Positions 5,462-8,079 of a stretch of 8,079 nucleotides of DNA are shown here, one piece after another. The stretch comes from Cytophagales bacterium (GTDB taxonomy: Bacteria; Bacteroidota; Bacteroidia; Cytophagales; Cyclobacteriaceae), in the NCBI GenBank assembly GCA_020063545.1, contig JAGUUF010000032.1, positions 1 to 8,079 of the forward strand, read 5' to 3'. The position numbers were made by a program, and so were the translations under genes. Numbering within the stretch: position 1 is the stretch's first letter; each line of letters starts with the position of its first letter. The notes beneath the pieces are model-generated. The model had not been told where the DNA came from and searched no databases. It saw only the letters and a list, made by a program, of their open reading frames with translations.

Positions 5462-8079
5462 ACTATGGTGAGAACTATACGAGCCTTACTGCTACTATTC
5501 TTCTCTGGAATTAGTTTGATTGGATTTTCTCAATCTGAACCATCAAACCACGTTACCGGCTTCACGGTAACCGCATCGAGCAGTACCCAGATTGACCTTG
5601 CCTGGACAGATGCCGCTGGGCCAACATCGCCTCAATTTTATCTGATTGTTGGACGTGTGGTGCCTGGCGGTACTTTTGCTACAGTAGCTGACGGTCCCGA
5701 AGTTCCGGCCGATGCTGACTGGAGTGATGGAAATTTTGCGGCAATTGTGGCATTCGCTGCACCGGATAATTTATCTGTTACAGGCCTGGATCCCGAAACA
5801 CAATACGAGTTTGCTATTTATTCGTATCGCGAAGCTTCCGGTAATGCTAATTATAAGATCGGAGGGCAACCAACGGCCAGCGACTACACTTTCTCACAGC
5901 AACCCAGCGGGCACTCCACAACCTTTACGGCAACACTTAACGGCACCACAACAATTGATCTTGCCTTTGATGCCGCGAATACATTAACGGATGCAGCCGG
6001 ATATCTGATTTACCGAAGAGCCGGAAGCGCAGTAAACCTAAGCGGCCTAAATGAAGGGGCAGCACCTCCCGATCCGCTTAACGGTGCGGTGTTAGTGGCT
6101 ACTACATCGGCAGCAGCTACCGCTTACAGCGATGCCGGTTTACAAGGGGGTATAACCTATCACTATGCACTGGTTCCCTTTAACTTTGACGGTGCAAATG
6201 CTGACACATACAATTACAGAAATGACGGCTCTGTTCCGCAGGCTTCTGCTACAACAACACTGGTAGTTACGCTGGCACAGTTAACCGGAGGGATAGCCGC
6301 TGACCCACTCAACAGCGGCAGTACTAACCAGGCTATACTTGGTTTTTCCATAACTACGAATGGTCCGGTTACGTTTAATGCGCTTAGTGTACCGGTCACA
6401 ACCACACCTATTGGAAAATTTCTTAATCCCAGGGTTTTCAGGTCTACGGATAACTCGTTTGATGGCGGTGACGTAAGCATAAATACCGGAACATTAACGT
6501 CCACACAAATTCAGTTCACAGGAATTACCGAGGCCTTTGCTACCTCAGGAACCTACAATTTCTTTGTAGTAGTAAATATTACAACTGGTGTAAATGCATC
6601 TACTCCATCCATTCAACCCTCATTTACCCAGGCTAACATTACCTTTATCAGTCCGGGTACAACAGCCGGGGCGGCAACAATTACCGGAACAGATTATTCA
6701 TTTGTAGACGCAACTCCTCCAAATATTACCTTCTCACCCACTAACGGGCTTATAAATTTCTCAGCGGTAGGCAACATCACTATAACGTTCGATGAGCCTA
6801 TCCGCAAACTTGACAATTCGCCAATTACGAGTGCAGATATTGAAGGTGGACTTGTGGAATTAAAGCTAAACAACGATGGAGGCGCCACGGTAGGCTTTAC
6901 AGGAACCATCAATGGAACAAATACGGTAATAACCATCAATCCGAGTGCCACGCTATTGCACAATCAACTTTACTATGTGGAGATGAATCCTGTTGAGGAT
7001 GCCAACGATAATGCCACTTCAGCCCAAAATATAACGTTTACTACAGAAGACCGCCCTGCCATTCTTTCCTTTTCACCTTCGGGCGGAACCTGTATTGGCG
7101 ATAACGTTACCGTAACCGGTGTACGTTTTACCGGAACCGGAAATCCGTTAACCGGCAATACAAAACCTACCGTAACGGTTAATGGTGTAGTAATACCCGA
7201 TGCCAATGTTAGCCCAACCTACTCAGCCACATCCGTAACGTTTACGTTGCCGCCCGGTTCAACTACCGGCCCGATAACCATACGAAATAACGACAGCGAC
7301 CTGGTAAGCGCTGGTTCAAGCAACCTGGATGTATTCCCGGCTATGGACCTCGGCATACCGGTAACCCCGGCTACTACTTCCCCGGCTCAAAACACCAGCG
7401 TTGCAATTACCCTCAATAGCACACAGGATAATAACTATACGTATTCGCTTATAGCTAATTCGGTTCCGGGTGGCTACACGGCAACAACCCAAACCACCAC
7501 CGGTAATAATGGAACCAGAATACTCACTACCACTCCGGCCCTAAGTGTTATAGGAGATTATACTTACAGAATAGATGTTTCACGGCCAAATTGCACAACA
7601 AGAACCTTGAGCAATACCCCATTTACATTAACAGTTGCTCCTCTAACCGTTAACGTCACAGCTACAAAAACAATCATCTGCGCTGGTGAGAGCATTATTT
7701 TAATTGGCGCAACAAGTGGAGGAACAGGATTTGTTCAGTTTCGATGGACCTCTACCCCTCCCGGTTTTTCTTCAACCAACTCCAGCCCTACGGTTTCACC
7801 TTCTTCCAACATAAGGTATGAACTGGAAGTTGAGGATAATGCAGGAAATATTGTTAACGGGTTTGTTGATATTATTGTAAACCCACTGCCCACTGCACAG
7901 ATAGTACCCAACCCCACGGAAGCATCGGTGCGCACAACGTATGTTCTTGAAGATCGTGATTATCTTATTTCAGGCTCACCTGCAGGCGGGGTATTCACAG
8001 GACAGGGTACCCGGCTTAAGAGCGATGGTAATTTTTACTTCAATCCGCTAAGTGCAGGTGTAAACTCCAGCCCAGGATG
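5459..8079 (+). CDS. Large secreted multidomain protein with FN3, SbsA Ig-like, IPT/TIG and PKD/Ig-like modules (3' partial)
   Basis: The frame is open for 873 codons to the window edge with no stop. A signal peptide covers residues 1-24 (RALLLLFFSGISLIGFS, cleavage before Gln25). The domains I see, in order, are as follows. FN3-like: about 28-145 (VTGLDPETQYEFAIYSY). FN3-like: about 146-265 (TIDLAF, GYLIYRRAG, ITYHYALVPFN). A beta-rich module of no certain family: about 269-417 (FRSTDNSFDGGDVSI, SGTYNFFVVVNI). SbsA/Big_5 Ig-like: 418-530 (PPNITFSPTNG, ITITFDEPI, YYVEMNP, NITFTTED). IPT/TIG: about 533-627 (ILSFSPSGGTCIGDNVTVTGVRF, TFTLPPGSTTGPITIRN). An Ig-like stretch: 628-726. PKD/Ig-like: about 728-811 (CAGESIILIGATSGG, YELEVEDNAG, VDIIVNPLP). 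The last visible segment begins another repeat module (GGVFTGQGT, FYFNPLSAG). Such architectures are typical of type IX secreted or surface adhesin-like proteins, which usually end in a sorting domain; that end is outside the window. It starts within the lipoprotein stop codon. The 3' half seems more AT-rich than the upstream genes. The function is probably adhesive or structural at the surface (inferred). Confidence 0.88.
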   Translation, partial: MTMVRTIRALLLLFFSGISLIGFSQSEPSNHVTGFTVTASSSTQIDLAWTDAAGPTSPQFYLIVGRVVPGGTFATVADGPEVPADADWSDGNFAAIVAFAAPDNLSVTGLDPETQYEFAIYSYREASGNANYKIGGQPTASDYTFSQQPSGHSTTFTATLNGTTTIDLAFDAANTLTDAAGYLIYRRAGSAVNLSGLNEGAAPPDPLNGAVLVATTSAAATAYSDAGLQGGITYHYALVPFNFDGANADTYNYRNDGSVPQASATTTLVVTLAQLTGGIAADPLNSGSTNQAILGFSITTNGPVTFNALSVPVTTTPIGKFLNPRVFRSTDNSFDGGDVSINTGTLTSTQIQFTGITEAFATSGTYNFFVVVNITTGVNASTPSIQPSFTQANITFISPGTTAGAATITGTDYSFVDATPPNITFSPTNGLINFSAVGNITITFDEPIRKLDNSPITSADIEGGLVELKLNNDGGATVGFTGTINGTNTVITINPSATLLHNQLYYVEMNPVEDANDNATSAQNITFTTEDRPAILSFSPSGGTCIGDNVTVTGVRFTGTGNPLTGNTKPTVTVNGVVIPDANVSPTYSATSVTFTLPPGSTTGPITIRNNDSDLVSAGSSNLDVFPAMDLGIPVTPATTSPAQNTSVAITLNSTQDNNYTYSLIANSVPGGYTATTQTTTGNNGTRILTTTPALSVIGDYTYRIDVSRPNCTTRTLSNTPFTLTVAPLTVNVTATKTIICAGESIILIGATSGGTGFVQFRWTSTPPGFSSTNSSPTVSPSSNIRYELEVEDNAGNIVNGFVDIIVNPLPTAQIVPNPTEASVRTTYVLEDRDYLISGSPAGGVFTGQGTRLKSDGNFYFNPLSAGVNSSPG

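Noticed and set aside
5712..5987. 91-codon + strand frame overlapping the secreted-protein gene
   Set aside because: It sits out of frame inside the FN3-like coding region, with no signal, motif or start context; the long frame explains the sequence.

Overview
The window looks like chromosomal DNA from a Bacteroidota, most plausibly a Cytophagales-type environmental bacterium. The reasons are moderate GC, A-rich start regions without Shine-Dalgarno motifs, signal peptides that cleave just before Gln, a lipoprotein with acidic residues close after the lipid-bearing Cys, and a very long Thr/Asn/Gly-rich secreted protein built of Ig-like and FN3 modules. The taxonomic call is inference; no rRNA or marker gene is present.

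Layout: four genes lie on the + strand and fill the window almost completely. (1) 2..3091 is a 5'-truncated STAND-type NTPase with one membrane segment, a long coiled coil and a C-terminal WD40-like propeller. (2) 3097..4170 encodes a signal peptide, a helical repeat-like segment and an outer-membrane beta-barrel. (3) 4167..5459 encodes a lipoprotein that looks like a seven-bladed beta-propeller. (4) 5459..8079 is a 3'-truncated giant secreted protein with two FN3-like domains, an SbsA-type Ig-like domain, an IPT/TIG domain and PKD/Ig-like modules. The gaps are +5, -4 and -1 bases, so this is almost certainly one translationally coupled operon. Its promoter and its end both lie outside the window. 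There is no RNA gene, mobile element, CRISPR array or credible terminator, and no gene-free stretch longer than a few bases.

How the genes may work together (inference): the first protein has a cytoplasmic ATPase, a membrane span preceded by a strongly basic stretch, and a propeller that should therefore lie in the periplasm. The next three products belong, in order, to the outer membrane, the outer-membrane or surface lipoprotein pool, and the cell exterior. Read together, this resembles a trans-envelope assembly in which a STAND switch is connected to a surface protein. The individual families are recognisable; the combination and its role are the interesting part.
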